DNA of 64,000 bases from an uncultured Pelagibacteraceae bacterium (GCA_902603555.1 CACKVD010000002.1:36282-100281), one strand, 5' to 3'. Numbered from the stretch's first letter, positions 10,253-20,088 are shown. Numbers and translations: made by a program. The notes: a model not told the origin generated them from the letters alone.

Positions 10253-10386
10253 CTTCGAGGCTTCTGCTCAACCATTTTAATATTATTAACTTTAGCTCTA
10301 CTAAACTTGACATCTTTAGACATAATGGGAGCAAAAATCATTATTGACCAGTAAATAAGTAGTATAAAAATGGATATTGTCTTCAT
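10249..10386 (-). CDS. Hypothetical small membrane protein, 45 aa
   Basis: Manually translated from ATG at 10386: MKTISIFILLIYWSIMIFAPIMSKDVKFSRAKVNNIKMVEQKPRS*; not in the supplied ORF track (too short); single TM plus basic tail; 4-nt convergent overlap with the SDR. Confidence 0.5.
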   Translation of the reverse strand: MKTISIFILLIYWSIMIFAPIMSKDVKFSRAKVNNIKMVEQKPRS

Positions 10387-10472
10387 ATTATTGATATAGA
10401 ACTAAAAGTTGAATTTTGAATGTTTAAATTTTGTCAAAATAATGTATTAACAAATTTTTTTAAAAAATATTT

Positions 10473-11123
10473 ATGAAACTTGTATTAAAAACTTTAATAA
10501 CTTTACTTATAGTTGCCACTACCTCTTTAGCAGATGAAATAAAGGTATTTGATTTTACTGAGACTGAGTTTTCTAATTTAGAGGTAAGAAAGGTGAGGGG
10601 GGCAGATAATAAAACTAATTATACTGTAGGAATCAATGAAAATGGTTCATTTTTAAAATCTGTTGCTGATAACGCCGCCTCAGGTCTAGGTAAAGAAATC
10701 AAAATTGACTTAAACAAGACACCTTTCATAAATATTACATGGAAAGTTGAGAAAGATTTGTCTGGCATAAAAGAAAATACAAAAAAAGGACACGATTATG
10801 CGGCAAGAGTTTTCGTGATAAAAAAGACAGGAGCTACACCTTTATCAAATAGAGCAATTAATTATGTTTTTTCAAGTAATAACGATATCGGGTTAAATTG
10901 GCCAAGCCCATATACAAAAAAATCGATAGACTATGTGTTATCAACGACAAAAGAAAACTTAAATGAGTGGGTAACAGTGAAAGCAAATGTAAAAGATGAT
11001 TTTAAGAGATTTCACAATTTAGATGTAAATGAATTAGATGGATTGGCTATTATGTCGGATACTGATAATTCAAAAATGAAATCCATCGCTTATTTCCAGA
11101 ATATTTATTTTTCTACAGAATAA
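10473..11123 (+). CDS. DUF3047 domain-containing secreted protein
   Basis: Signal peptide MKLVLKTLITLLIVATTSLA; FINITWKVEK...DYAARVFVI...NYVFS..., DELDGLAIMSDTDNS-like C-terminal pattern. Confidence 0.7.
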   Translation: MKLVLKTLITLLIVATTSLADEIKVFDFTETEFSNLEVRKVRGADNKTNYTVGINENGSFLKSVADNAASGLGKEIKIDLNKTPFINITWKVEKDLSGIKENTKKGHDYAARVFVIKKTGATPLSNRAINYVFSSNNDIGLNWPSPYTKKSIDYVLSTTKENLNEWVTVKANVKDDFKRFHNLDVNELDGLAIMSDTDNSKMKSIAYFQNIYFSTE

Positions 11124-11146
11124 TAATAATTTGATATACTTTTTTT

Positions 11147-11569
11147 ATGCATGAAAATTTCTTTCATAAATTGAAAGTTTATTATGAAGATACTGACTCT
11201 GGTGGAGTAGTTTATTATGCAAATTATTTGAAATTTTTAGAGAGAGCAAGAACTGAAGCTTTGTTTTCAATTGGATATAGTAACAAAAAAATTAAAGATA
11301 ATTTTAAGTCTTTAATTATAGTTAAAGCTTGTAATATTGAATATAAAAAATCTGCTCATTTAGAGGACAAATTAACTGTAAGATCTTTTGTTAAATCTAT
11401 TACAAAAACATCTTTTTTCATGAATCAAATAATTACAAAAGCTGACGATATAATTGTTGAAGCCCAAGTTCATTTAGTTTTTGTTAATACTGATGGAAAG
11501 CCAGTTAAAATTCCGGATGAAATTTATTCTAAATTTAAACCTTATTTTTGTGACACTATTAAAACTTAG
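11147..11569 (+). CDS. ybgC: YbgC-type acyl-CoA thioesterase (4-hydroxybenzoyl-CoA thioesterase fold)
   Basis: YYEDTDSGGVVYYANYLKFLERARTEAL signature. Confidence 0.9.
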   Translation: MHENFFHKLKVYYEDTDSGGVVYYANYLKFLERARTEALFSIGYSNKKIKDNFKSLIIVKACNIEYKKSAHLEDKLTVRSFVKSITKTSFFMNQIITKADDIIVEAQVHLVFVNTDGKPVKIPDEIYSKFKPYFCDTIKT

Positions 11570-12239
11570 CAATTTTTTTTGCTTTACGAAATAATTGATT
11601 AATCATTGAGGAAGTTACAACTTTAGTATTAACATTTCGAGGGCTTGGGTGATAACAAGCTATCAATATTCTACCATCTGGTAATAAATATTTTTTATTA
11701 TGTTTAAAATAAATTTTTTGATTAATTTTAAATCTTTTTTTATATATTTTAAGACAATTATCAAAAGCAACTTTTCCAAGGGTTACAATAACTTTTAAAT
11801 CTTTTAAATAATCAAGCTCTTTAACAAAATAACTTGAACATGATGTAAGTTCATTTTTCATGGGTTTATCACCTGGTGGTACACATTTTAATATATTAGT
11901 TATATATGTAGATTTTAATATTAAACCATCTTTGATATTATTAGAAAAATTTTGATTAGCTATTTTAACTGAATAAAGACTTTTAAATAAAAAATCACCA
12001 GATTTATCTCCTGTAAATGCCCTTCCTGTTCTAGTGCCTCCATGAGTTGCAGGAGCTAAACCAATAATCATAAGTCTAGCATTTGTATCACCGAATCCAG
12101 TGACTGGTTTTCCCCAATATTTTTCATTTATATTTTGTTTCCTTTTTTCAATTGAAATTTTTTTTATAAAATTAGTTAATCGGGGACATTTTTTACAATT
12201 AACTATTGTTTTATTCAATTTTTTAAATTTAATATTCAT
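11559..12239 (-). CDS. Family 5 (UDGb-like) uracil-DNA glycosylase
   Basis: N-terminal CKKCPRL; GLAPATHGGTRTGRAFTGDKSGDFL; ACYHPSPRNVNT. Confidence 0.88.
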   Translation of the reverse strand: MNIKFKKLNKTIVNCKKCPRLTNFIKKISIEKRKQNINEKYWGKPVTGFGDTNARLMIIGLAPATHGGTRTGRAFTGDKSGDFLFKSLYSVKIANQNFSNNIKDGLILKSTYITNILKCVPPGDKPMKNELTSCSSYFVKELDYLKDLKVIVTLGKVAFDNCLKIYKKRFKINQKIYFKHNKKYLLPDGRILIACYHPSPRNVNTKVVTSSMINQLFRKAKKIAKF

Positions 12240-12241
12240 TA

Positions 12242-12799
12242 ATGAGATTATTAAACTTTATTTTAATTATATTTTTAATTTTAACAAATGGAATTAAAGC
12301 AGATACAGAATTTCAAGTTTTAAAAAATCTCAAAAATGGTGGTAATTTAATTTTTATAAGGCATGCTTATGCGCCTGGCGGAGGAGATCCAGATAATTTT
12401 GATATCAATGATTGCTCAACACAAAGAAATTTAAGTGTAGAAGGCAGAGAACAAGCCAAAAATATTGGAGATTATTTTAAAACAAATCTAATCCCAATCG
12501 ATAAAGTTATATCAAGTGAGTGGTGCAGATGTAAAGAAACTGCAGAGATAGCATTTGAAAAATTTGAAACAAACAACTTTCTCAATTCATTCTTTAGTGA
12601 AAAATTTTCAAAAAATAGAACAAAGCAAATTAAAAATCTTAAAAAATATATAAATGAATGGGATGGTAAAAAGAATTTGGTTTTTGTTACACATTATGTG
12701 GTAATTTCTGAAGCACTAAATTATGCTCCTAGTTCTGGAGAAATCGTAATTTCTAATATAAGATTAAAAAAAATAGGCAATATAGAAACAGAATATTAA
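12242..12799 (+). CDS. Histidine phosphatase family protein with signal peptide
   Basis: LIFIRHAYAPGGGDPDNF, SVEGREQAKNIGDYF, VISSEWCRCKETAEIAF, FVTHYVV. Confidence 0.85.
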   Translation: MRLLNFILIIFLILTNGIKADTEFQVLKNLKNGGNLIFIRHAYAPGGGDPDNFDINDCSTQRNLSVEGREQAKNIGDYFKTNLIPIDKVISSEWCRCKETAEIAFEKFETNNFLNSFFSEKFSKNRTKQIKNLKKYINEWDGKKNLVFVTHYVVISEALNYAPSSGEIVISNIRLKKIGNIETEY

Positions 12800-12804
12800 A
12801 GATT

Positions 12805-12930
12805 ATGTCATCAAAGAGAGCAATGAAACAAGCGCAAAAACAAGCTTACGCCAAGCATAGGAGTAATATTACTAACAGTCAATTTGGAACAAGGAAAAGA
12901 AACTTTAAAAAAAATAAAAAAAAAAATTAA
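12805..12930 (+). CDS. Hypothetical small, highly basic protein, 41 aa
   Basis: Manual translation MSSKRAMKQAQKQAYAKHRSNITNSQFGTRKRNFKKNKKKN*; immediately downstream of the phosphatase; below the ORF-track length cut-off. Confidence 0.45.
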   Translation: MSSKRAMKQAQKQAYAKHRSNITNSQFGTRKRNFKKNKKKN

Positions 12931-13361
12931 CTTTCTTCTTTAAACTTTTCTATCTTTTTACATGTTGATATTTTTGAAATACCCTCCTCATCATTAAGTA
13001 CTGTTTTCATAAATATTTCTTGTTTTCCTTTCTCAAAAAAAATTTGAGTATAAAATTGAGGATAACCATGTTTGTGAGTAAAAATTTTTCCATCTTCTTC
13101 ATAAATATTTCTCACGTATGAATTAGACTTTTTAACACTTAAATCTGTTATTCTATATTTTTGATACGTTTTTTCTTTATAAACGTAGTTTCTAGTCATC
13201 ATTAATTCATTAAGATTTAGAATGTACTCATTCTTTAAAAATTCATCTTGTTTGTCATCACAGGCACTCATAATGATTATTTCTGAATTTGAATTCTGAA
13301 AAGGCAAAATTATAAAAAAAAGAAAAACTAGGTATCTAATTTTTTTCATTCTTCTCAGCAA
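12927..13361 (-). CDS. Hypothetical secreted protein
   Basis: 144-aa ORF with N-terminal hydrophobic signal; no recognised family. Confidence 0.6.
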   Translation of the reverse strand: MLRRMKKIRYLVFLFFIILPFQNSNSEIIIMSACDDKQDEFLKNEYILNLNELMMTRNYVYKEKTYQKYRITDLSVKKSNSYVRNIYEEDGKIFTHKHGYPQFYTQIFFEKGKQEIFMKTVLNDEEGISKISTCKKIEKFKEES

Positions 13362-13509
13362 AAAATATTCCTATCAAAAGAAGAGCTGTCCAACCCAACC
13401 CTAAAAGACCCTTTAAAATACTTGTGTCTGCACTCCAGATTTTAAGAACTACAGCTCCAAAAATAAGTCCTATAATGTAGATAATTATTACAATTGAAGT
13501 TTTACTCAT
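13336..13509 (-). CDS. Hypothetical two-TM small membrane protein, 57 aa
   Basis: Manual translation MSKTSIVIIIYIIGLIFGAVVLKIWSADTSILKGLLGLGWTALLLIGIFFAEKNEKN*; fills the gap between the DUF1289 gene and the 12927-13361 gene. Confidence 0.6.
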   Translation of the reverse strand: MSKTSIVIIIYIIGLIFGAVVLKIWSADTSILKGLLGLGWTALLLIGIFFAEKNEKN

Positions 13510-13753
13510 TTTTCAAATTTTTTTTAAATAAAGAAATACCATTTTCAATTTTATATGTATAGGACTCTTCAAAACTTTTTAATTGCCAACCTGTTAACCT
13601 CTTTTTAATAATCTTAAGGTTTTCTTCTTTCCATTCACTAGTTGTATCTTCAATTTTCCAAATTCTTTTTTCCTCATTGCTTCTGCCACAACCGTAGCAA
13701 TAACCTGTGCTAGGATCAGTTTTGCAGATACTTATACAAGGTGAAATAATCAT
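13502..13753 (-). CDS. DUF1289 domain-containing protein
   Basis: SPCISICKTDPSTGYCYGCGRSNEEKRIW cysteine pattern. Confidence 0.85.
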   Translation of the reverse strand: MIISPCISICKTDPSTGYCYGCGRSNEEKRIWKIEDTTSEWKEENLKIIKKRLTGWQLKSFEESYTYKIENGISLFKKNLKNE

Positions 13754-13798
13754 TTTATTATTATAAGGGAAATTTAATATAATTTACAATAATTGTCG

Positions 13799-13827
13799 TT
13801 GGACAAATAGTTTCAATCATATATAAA
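13799..13827 (+). promoter_or_regulatory. Putative sigma70-type promoter of tRNA-Leu
   Basis: TTGGAC (13799-13804), 17-nt spacer, TATAAA (13822-13827), 13 nt before the tRNA. Confidence 0.55.
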
Positions 13828-13840
13828 ACTCTAAATTTGT

Positions 13841-13925
13841 GGGGCGATGGCGGAATTGGTAGACGCGTCGGTCTTAGGAACCGATAGAGCAATCTGTGAA
13901 GGTTCGAGTCCTTTTCGCCCTACCA
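13841..13925 (+). tRNA. tRNA-Leu (anticodon UAG), CCA encoded
   Basis: GGGGCGATGGCGGAATTGGTAGACGCG...TCGGT-CTTAGGA-ACCGA...GGTTCGAGTCC...TCGCCCTACCA; long variable arm, class II. Confidence 0.95.
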
Positions 13926-13935
13926 TTTAAATTTT

Positions 13936-15366
13936 ATGAAAGTTACAATAGAAAATAAAAAAGGTTTAAACAAAGATCTTAAGATATTCATAGATAAAAA
14001 AACTATGAATACTTATATAGATGAAAAATATGAGGAAATTAAGGGAACTATAAATTTGAAAGGCTTTAGACCAGGAAAAGTTCCGAGAGAAATATTGAAA
14101 AGGCAATTTGGAAAAGCAGTTTATAATGAAGTTTTAGATAAAGTGTTAAAAGAAACATCTACAAAAGCTTTAGAAGAAAATAAAATTAAACCTGCTGGTC
14201 AGCCAAAATTAGATCTTAAAACTTATGGAGAAGATAAGGATTTAGAATATGTCTTATCTGTAACAGAATTACCCAAAGTAGAAATTAAATCTATAGAAAA
14301 TTTAAAATTTGATGAATATACAGTTAAGATCGATGGAAAAGAAACTGACAAAAGAATTAAAGAAATAGCAAAAAACCAACCAAGTTTTAAAGATGCTAAA
14401 GACGCTAAAGCTAAAGAAGGCGACTTAGTAACATTTGATTATACAGCAACTGTTGATGAAAAACCTTTCAAAGGAAGTGAGGGCAAGAATACTCAGTTAA
14501 CATTAGGTAAAGATTTATTCTTAAAAGGTTTTGATAAACAGTTAGTTGGAGTTAAAAATGGTGATGAAAAAGTAGTAGAAGCTACCTTACCAGAAAATTT
14601 TCCAGAAAAAAATTTAATTAATAAAAAAGCAAAATTTAATTGTAAAGTTTTATCAATCAAAATTCCTGAAGAAACTAAAGTTGATGATGATTTTGCAAAA
14701 AATTTAGGTGCCAAAGATTTACAAGATCTTAAATTATTGATTACGAAACAAATTAATGATGAATATAAAAACTCTCTTGATAGACTATCTAAAAATCAAA
14801 TTTTAAAAGAAATTGAAAATTTTAAAGTAAGTGAAATTCCAGAAAATTTAATGGAAGAAGAAATCAAAGTTCTCTCACAAGGCATGTCAGAGGAAGATAT
14901 AAAAAAAAGTAGAAAAAATTTTGAAGAGATAGCAAAAAAAAGAATTAAAGTTGGTTTAATTTTAAATGAATTTGGTGAAAAAAATCAAGTAAAAGTTACA
15001 GAACAGGAATTACAATCTGAAATTCAGAAACAAATTAGAATGATGCCAGGTCAAGAAAAAATGGTTATGGACTTTTATCAAAAGAACCCCTCAGCAGTTG
15101 CAAGTTTAAGAGGCACTGTTTATGAAGATAAAATTATTAACCTTATTAAAGAAAAAGCAAAATCAAATAAAAAAGAAATTACTAAAGATGAAGCTGAAAA
15201 AATTTTAAAACAGTCTCAAAAACAACAACTTGATCAGGAACTCAAAGACCAAAGAAAGCCTGAAAAAAAGGTAGAGTCAAAAAAATCTTCAGCCAACAAA
15301 ACTAAGCCAAAACCTACAAAAACCAAACCATCAATTAAAAAAACAAAAAAAGTTAGCAAAAAGTAA
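13936..15366 (+). CDS. tig: Trigger factor
   Basis: [18 protein letters not shown]-terminal ribosome-binding motif; FKBP-like domain; upstream of clpPX. Confidence 0.95.
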   Translation: MKVTIENKKGLNKDLKIFIDKKTMNTYIDEKYEEIKGTINLKGFRPGKVPREILKRQFGKAVYNEVLDKVLKETSTKALEENKIKPAGQPKLDLKTYGEDKDLEYVLSVTELPKVEIKSIENLKFDEYTVKIDGKETDKRIKEIAKNQPSFKDAKDAKAKEGDLVTFDYTATVDEKPFKGSEGKNTQLTLGKDLFLKGFDKQLVGVKNGDEKVVEATLPENFPEKNLINKKAKFNCKVLSIKIPEETKVDDDFAKNLGAKDLQDLKLLITKQINDEYKNSLDRLSKNQILKEIENFKVSEIPENLMEEEIKVLSQGMSEEDIKKSRKNFEEIAKKRIKVGLILNEFGEKNQVKVTEQELQSEIQKQIRMMPGQEKMVMDFYQKNPSAVASLRGTVYEDKIINLIKEKAKSNKKEITKDEAEKILKQSQKQQLDQELKDQRKPEKKVESKKSSANKTKPKPTKTKPSIKKTKKVSKK

Positions 15367-15398
15367 TCTCAAGTTGTATAAGTAAAACGAATCAACTT

Positions 15399-16010
15399 AT
15401 GACAAACAAACTATCAGAATTTATGAGCAATCTTGTTCCTATGGTTGTTGAACAATCAAATAAAGGTGAGAGGGCATATGACATTTATTCAAGGCTTTTA
15501 AAAGAAAGAATTATTTTTTTAACTGGCCAAATAAATGACAATGTTGCTTCTCTAGTAACGGCTCAACTTTTATTTTTAGAAGCAGAAGATCCAAAAAAAG
15601 AAATTTATTTATATATTAATAGTCCAGGTGGGTTGGTAACAGCAGGGTTAGGAATTTATGACACTATGCAATATATCAAGCCAGATATTTCTACTTTATG
15701 TATAGGTCAAGCTGCTTCAATGGGTTCTTTCTTGCTTTCAGCTGGAACCAAGGGAAAAAGATTTTCTTTACCAAACTCTAGGATAATGGTTCATCAACCT
15801 TCAGCAGGATTTCAGGGACAAGCAACAGATATAGAAATTCATGCAAATGAAGTTTTGGCTTTAAAAAAAAGATTAAATGAAATTTACTCAAAACATACTG
15901 GCAAGACAGTTGATGAAATTAAGTCAGCTTTGGAAAGAGATAATTTTATGACAGCTGATACAGCAAAATCTTTTGGTCTAATAGATGAAGTAGTAGAGAA
16001 AAGATCTTAA
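15399..16010 (+). CDS. clpP: ATP-dependent Clp protease proteolytic subunit
   Basis: [47 protein letters not shown]. Confidence 0.98.
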   Translation: MTNKLSEFMSNLVPMVVEQSNKGERAYDIYSRLLKERIIFLTGQINDNVASLVTAQLLFLEAEDPKKEIYLYINSPGGLVTAGLGIYDTMQYIKPDISTLCIGQAASMGSFLLSAGTKGKRFSLPNSRIMVHQPSAGFQGQATDIEIHANEVLALKKRLNEIYSKHTGKTVDEIKSALERDNFMTADTAKSFGLIDEVVEKRS

Positions 16011-16098
16011 AACACTACATATTGGATTTTAAATATTCTGAACTTGATAAGTATGAGTCATTTATAATAGGATGTGTTAACTGATTCGTTAAAATTTT

Positions 16099-17367
16099 AT
16101 GAGCACAAATAATAAAAATATACTTTACTGTTCCTTTTGTGGAAAGAGTCAACATGAAGTCAGAAAGCTTATAGCAGGTCCTACAGTTTTTATCTGTGAT
16201 GAATGTGTAGAACTTTGTATGGATATAATCAAAGAGGAAGGTAAAGATACTTTTGTAAAACATCAAGATGGCTTACCCTCACCAAAAGAAATTTGTACAG
16301 TTTTAGATGACTATGTCATTGGACAAACTCATGCTAAAAAAGTTTTATCAGTAGCGGTACACAATCATTATAAAAGATTAAATTACGAAAATAAAACTAG
16401 TAAAAATGTTGAGCTTGCTAAATCAAATATTCTTTTAGTTGGACCTACTGGCTGTGGAAAAACTTTATTAGCTCAAACTTTGGCTAGAATTTTGGATGTT
16501 CCCTTCACCATGGCTGATGCTACAACCCTTACTGAAGCGGGATATGTTGGCGAAGATGTAGAAAATATCATTTTAAAATTATTGCAGGCAGCAGATTATA
16601 ATGTTGAAAAAGCACAAAGAGGAATCGTATATATTGATGAAGTAGATAAGATAAGCAGAAAATCTGAAAACCCTTCAATTACTAGAGATGTTTCCGGCGA
16701 GGGAGTACAACAAGCATTACTTAAAATAATGGAAGGAACGATTGCAAGTGTTCCACCTCAAGGAGGAAGAAAACATCCTCAACAAGAATTTTTACAAGTT
16801 GATACTACAAATATCTTATTTATTTGTGGAGGAGCTTTCGCTGGTTTAGATAAAATTATATCTCAAAGAGACAAAGGAACTTCAATCGGTTTTGGAGCAG
16901 ATGTTAAAAATACACAAGATAAAAAAACTGGTGAATGGATGAAAGGTTTAGAACCAGAAGATTTATTAAAATATGGTTTAATACCAGAATTTATTGGAAG
17001 ATTACCTATGATCGCAACTTTGGAAGATTTAGATGAAAAATCTTTAATTAAGATATTACAAGAGCCAAAAAATTCTTTAATGAAACAATATCAAGAATTA
17101 TTTAAACTTGATGGAGCTAAGCTTACCTTTAAAGAAAGTGCTTTGAAAGAAATAGCTCTTAAAGCAATAAGAAAAAAAACTGGAGCAAGAGGTTTGAGAT
17201 CAATATTGGAAAATATTTTATTAAAAACTATGTATGATTTACCGAGTGCAGATAATATTGAAGAAGTAATAGTTGATTCAGCTGCAGTAAAAGGCCAATC
17301 ACAACCAATCGTGGTACACGCTAAAACTGACAATAAATCCAAGCCTGGAAAGACATCAGCGGCTTAA
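16099..17367 (+). CDS. clpX: ATP-dependent Clp protease ATP-binding subunit ClpX
   Basis: Zinc-binding CSFCGKSQ...[32 protein letters not shown]. Confidence 0.98.
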   Translation: MSTNNKNILYCSFCGKSQHEVRKLIAGPTVFICDECVELCMDIIKEEGKDTFVKHQDGLPSPKEICTVLDDYVIGQTHAKKVLSVAVHNHYKRLNYENKTSKNVELAKSNILLVGPTGCGKTLLAQTLARILDVPFTMADATTLTEAGYVGEDVENIILKLLQAADYNVEKAQRGIVYIDEVDKISRKSENPSITRDVSGEGVQQALLKIMEGTIASVPPQGGRKHPQQEFLQVDTTNILFICGGAFAGLDKIISQRDKGTSIGFGADVKNTQDKKTGEWMKGLEPEDLLKYGLIPEFIGRLPMIATLEDLDEKSLIKILQEPKNSLMKQYQELFKLDGAKLTFKESALKEIALKAIRKKTGARGLRSILENILLKTMYDLPSADNIEEVIVDSAAVKGQSQPIVVHAKTDNKSKPGKTSAA

Positions 17368-17410
17368 TAACCTTAATAAATTGGAAAAAGGTATTGCAAT
17401 ATAAATTATT

Positions 17411-17436
17411 ATATCCATATTTAGGGATATGGATGT
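17411..17436 (+). promoter_or_regulatory. Hairpin overlapping the lon start codon
   Basis: ATCCATAT (17413-17420), loop TTAGGG, ATATGGAT (17427-17434), a perfect 8-bp inverted repeat extendable by U-G/A-U; ATG of lon (17429-17431) lies in the 3' arm. Confidence 0.5.
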
Positions 17437-19807
17437 TAAAATTTCTTCACCGTTATTACCACTTAGAGACATAGTAGTATTTCCTAGTATGGTTATTCCA
17501 CTTTTTGTAGGAAGAGATAAATCAATTTCTGCATTAAATGAAGTAATGAAAAAAGATAAAAAAATTATTCTAGTCACTCAACGTAACTCTGAAATAGATG
17601 ATCCAAAAAAAACAGATATTTTTATGTATGGATGTGAGGGTAGTATACTTCAACTTTTAAAATTACCAGACGGAACAGTAAAAGTTTTAGTTGAGGGTAT
17701 TAAAAGAGTTAAAATTTTAGATTTTAAAGATAATGAAAAATTTATAACGTGTGAATATACAGCTTTTAATGATATTGTTAACGACGATGAGGACTTATAC
17801 CCATTAGCTGTTACAGCAGTAAGAAGATTAGAAAAACTTACTTCTATTAATAAAAAGATTTCAAGTGAAACTATTAGCACCATAAAACAATTAAAAGAGC
17901 CCTCTCAAATAGCTGATAATATAGCATCTCATATAACAGCGACAATTTCAGAAAAACAACAAATTTTCGAAACGCCAGATGTTAAAAAAAGATTAAATTC
18001 AATTGTTAAAATAATGGAAAATGAAACAAGTATTATTGGTGTAGAGAAAAGAATTAGAGGTAGAGTTAAAACTCAAATGGAAAAAACTCAAAGAGAGTAT
18101 TATTTAAACGAACAATTAAAAGCTATCCAAAAAGAATTAGGTGAAATTGAAGATGGAAAAGATGAAAGCACAAGCCTTAATAAGGCAATTTTAAAAGCTA
18201 AAATGCCGAAAGAGGTTGAAAAAAAATGCTTACAAGAATTGAAAAAATTAAAAAACATGAGTCCAATGTCTGCAGAGGCAACGGTTGTTAGAAATTATTT
18301 AGATTGGATGACGGAGCTTCCTTGGCATAAAAAGAGTGAGGTTGATATTGATCTTACTAAAGCATTAAATATTTTAGATAAAGATCATTTTGGCCTAGAA
18401 AAAGTTAAGGAAAGAATTATAGAATTTTTAGCTGTTCAAAAAAGAATGGAAAAAATTAAGGGTCCTATCCTGTGTTTAGTTGGACCCCCAGGTGTTGGAA
18501 AAACATCTTTAGGAAAATCAATTGCCAAAGCCACAAACAGAGAATTTGTAAGAATGTCTGTTGGTGGTATGAGAGATGAGGCAGAAATAAGAGGTCATAG
18601 AAGAACTTACATAGGTTCTTTACCAGGAAAAATAATTCAAATGATGAAAAAAGCTGGAACTAAAAATCCTTTAATTTTATTAGATGAGATCGATAAAATT
18701 GGAAACGACTATAGAGGTGATCCTTCTTCCGCACTATTAGAGGCTTTAGATCCAGAGCAAAATACAGCATTTAATGATCATTATTTAGAAGTTGATTATG
18801 ATCTATCAGATGTAATGTTTGTTACTACAGCTAATACACTCAATATACTTCCTCCACTATTAGATAGAATGGAAGTTATTAGATTGGCTGGTTATACAGA
18901 AGATGAAAAAATTAACATTGCTAACAAATATCTTCTTCCAAAACAAATTAAAGATAATGGTGTTAAAGACAAAGAAATGAAACTAGGTAGTGATATAATT
19001 AAAGAGATAATTAGATGTTACACTAAAGAGTCTGGTGTTAGAAATCTTGAAAGAGAAATTTCTAAAGTTGCAAGAAAAGTTGTTAAAAAAGTTGTTGCTG
19101 GTGAGGAAAAAGAAGTTGAAGTAAACATTAAAAACTTAACTGACTTTTTAGGAGTACCGAAATTTAAATTTGGTGAATTGGAAAGTGAAAATAGAGTAGG
19201 AATTGTGACTGGTTTAGCATGGACAGAATATGGTGGTGAGATTTTAAAAATTGAAACTGTTACCATGCCTGGCAAAGGTAGAATGCAAATTACAGGGAAG
19301 CTTGGTGATGTTATGCAAGAGTCTGTAAAAGCTGCTAAATCATTTGTAAGATCAAAATGTCTAGAATATGGAATTATTCCTCCTTTATTTGAGAAAAAAG
19401 ATTTTCATATCCACGTTCCAGAGGGTGCAACACCTAAAGATGGTCCTTCAGCTGGTATAGGAATGGTTACATCTATCGTATCATCAATTACAAATATTCC
19501 AGTTAGAAGAGACGTTGCAATGACTGGTGAAGTTACTTTAACAGGTCAAGTATTACCTATTGGTGGATTAAAAGAAAAATTACTAGCTGCACATAGAGCA
19601 GGAATTAAAGAAGTTTTAATTCCGAAAGAAAATGAAAAAGATTTAGTAGATATGCCAAAAAAGATTATTGATGAAATTAAAATTACACCAGTTGAATTTG
19701 CTGATGAAGTATTAAGAATTGCTCTTACTAAAGAACTTAAAAAAACAGAATGGGTTGAGGTTGATATGTCAAAAAAAGATGACAAGTCTCAAGCAAGCAT
19801 TCAATAA
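17429..19807 (+). CDS. lon: ATP-dependent Lon protease
   Basis: LPLRDIVVFPSMVIPLFVGR, GPPGVGKTSLGKSIA, PKDGPSAGIGM catalytic Ser. Confidence 0.98.
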   Translation: MDVKISSPLLPLRDIVVFPSMVIPLFVGRDKSISALNEVMKKDKKIILVTQRNSEIDDPKKTDIFMYGCEGSILQLLKLPDGTVKVLVEGIKRVKILDFKDNEKFITCEYTAFNDIVNDDEDLYPLAVTAVRRLEKLTSINKKISSETISTIKQLKEPSQIADNIASHITATISEKQQIFETPDVKKRLNSIVKIMENETSIIGVEKRIRGRVKTQMEKTQREYYLNEQLKAIQKELGEIEDGKDESTSLNKAILKAKMPKEVEKKCLQELKKLKNMSPMSAEATVVRNYLDWMTELPWHKKSEVDIDLTKALNILDKDHFGLEKVKERIIEFLAVQKRMEKIKGPILCLVGPPGVGKTSLGKSIAKATNREFVRMSVGGMRDEAEIRGHRRTYIGSLPGKIIQMMKKAGTKNPLILLDEIDKIGNDYRGDPSSALLEALDPEQNTAFNDHYLEVDYDLSDVMFVTTANTLNILPPLLDRMEVIRLAGYTEDEKINIANKYLLPKQIKDNGVKDKEMKLGSDIIKEIIRCYTKESGVRNLEREISKVARKVVKKVVAGEEKEVEVNIKNLTDFLGVPKFKFGELESENRVGIVTGLAWTEYGGEILKIETVTMPGKGRMQITGKLGDVMQESVKAAKSFVRSKCLEYGIIPPLFEKKDFHIHVPEGATPKDGPSAGIGMVTSIVSSITNIPVRRDVAMTGEVTLTGQVLPIGGLKEKLLAAHRAGIKEVLIPKENEKDLVDMPKKIIDEIKITPVEFADEVLRIALTKELKKTEWVEVDMSKKDDKSQASIQ

Positions 19808-19818
19808 TATAAAATTTC

Positions 19819-19935
19819 ATGGAATTTTTTTTTATTTTAATGGTAATATTTGTAGTTTATTACTTGTTAAGACCCACATCTAAAACTGAAGAAGATAATT
19901 TTAACTCCAAAAATAATTGGAGAGGTGGTTTTTAA
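19819..19935 (+). CDS. Hypothetical small single-TM protein, 38 aa
   Basis: Manual translation MEFFFILMVIFVVYYLLRPTSKTEEDNFNSKNNWRGGF*; between lon and tRNA-Val. Confidence 0.5.
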   Translation: MEFFFILMVIFVVYYLLRPTSKTEEDNFNSKNNWRGGF

Positions 19936-19968
19936 AAATTTCCTTGATTTTATAACAACTAATTAATC

Positions 19969-19996
19969 TTGACGTTATTAGACTAATGGATATAAC
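19969..19996 (+). promoter_or_regulatory. Putative sigma70-type promoter of the tRNA-Val/tRNA-Asp unit
   Basis: TTGACG (19969-19974), 16-nt spacer, TATAAC (19991-19996), 16 nt before tRNA-Val. Confidence 0.55.
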
Positions 19997-20012
19997 TCAC
20001 TACTTTGGTTGA

Positions 20013-20088
20013 GGGCGGTTAGCTCAGTTGGTAGAGCATCTCGTTTACACCGAGGGGGTCAAAGGTTCGAGTCCTTTACTGCCCACCA
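20013..20088 (+). tRNA. tRNA-Val (anticodon UAC), CCA encoded
   Basis: GGGCGGTTAGCTCAGTTGGTAGAGCATCTCG-TTTACAC-CGAGG...GGTTCGAGTCC...ACTGCCCACCA. Confidence 0.95.

Noticed and set aside
12100-12297. Plus-strand ORF (65 aa) opposite the UDG gene
   Set aside because: Phe/Ile/Leu-rich antisense shadow crossing the UDG/phosphatase boundary
16011-16098. Possible heat-shock promoter before clpX (CTTGAT...TATAAT)
   Set aside because: Spacing too short for sigma70 or sigma32 consensus
16015-16266. Minus-strand ORF (83 aa) spanning the clpP-clpX gap
   Set aside because: Mostly antisense to the clpX 5' end, including its conserved zinc-binding region; translation does not look protein-like
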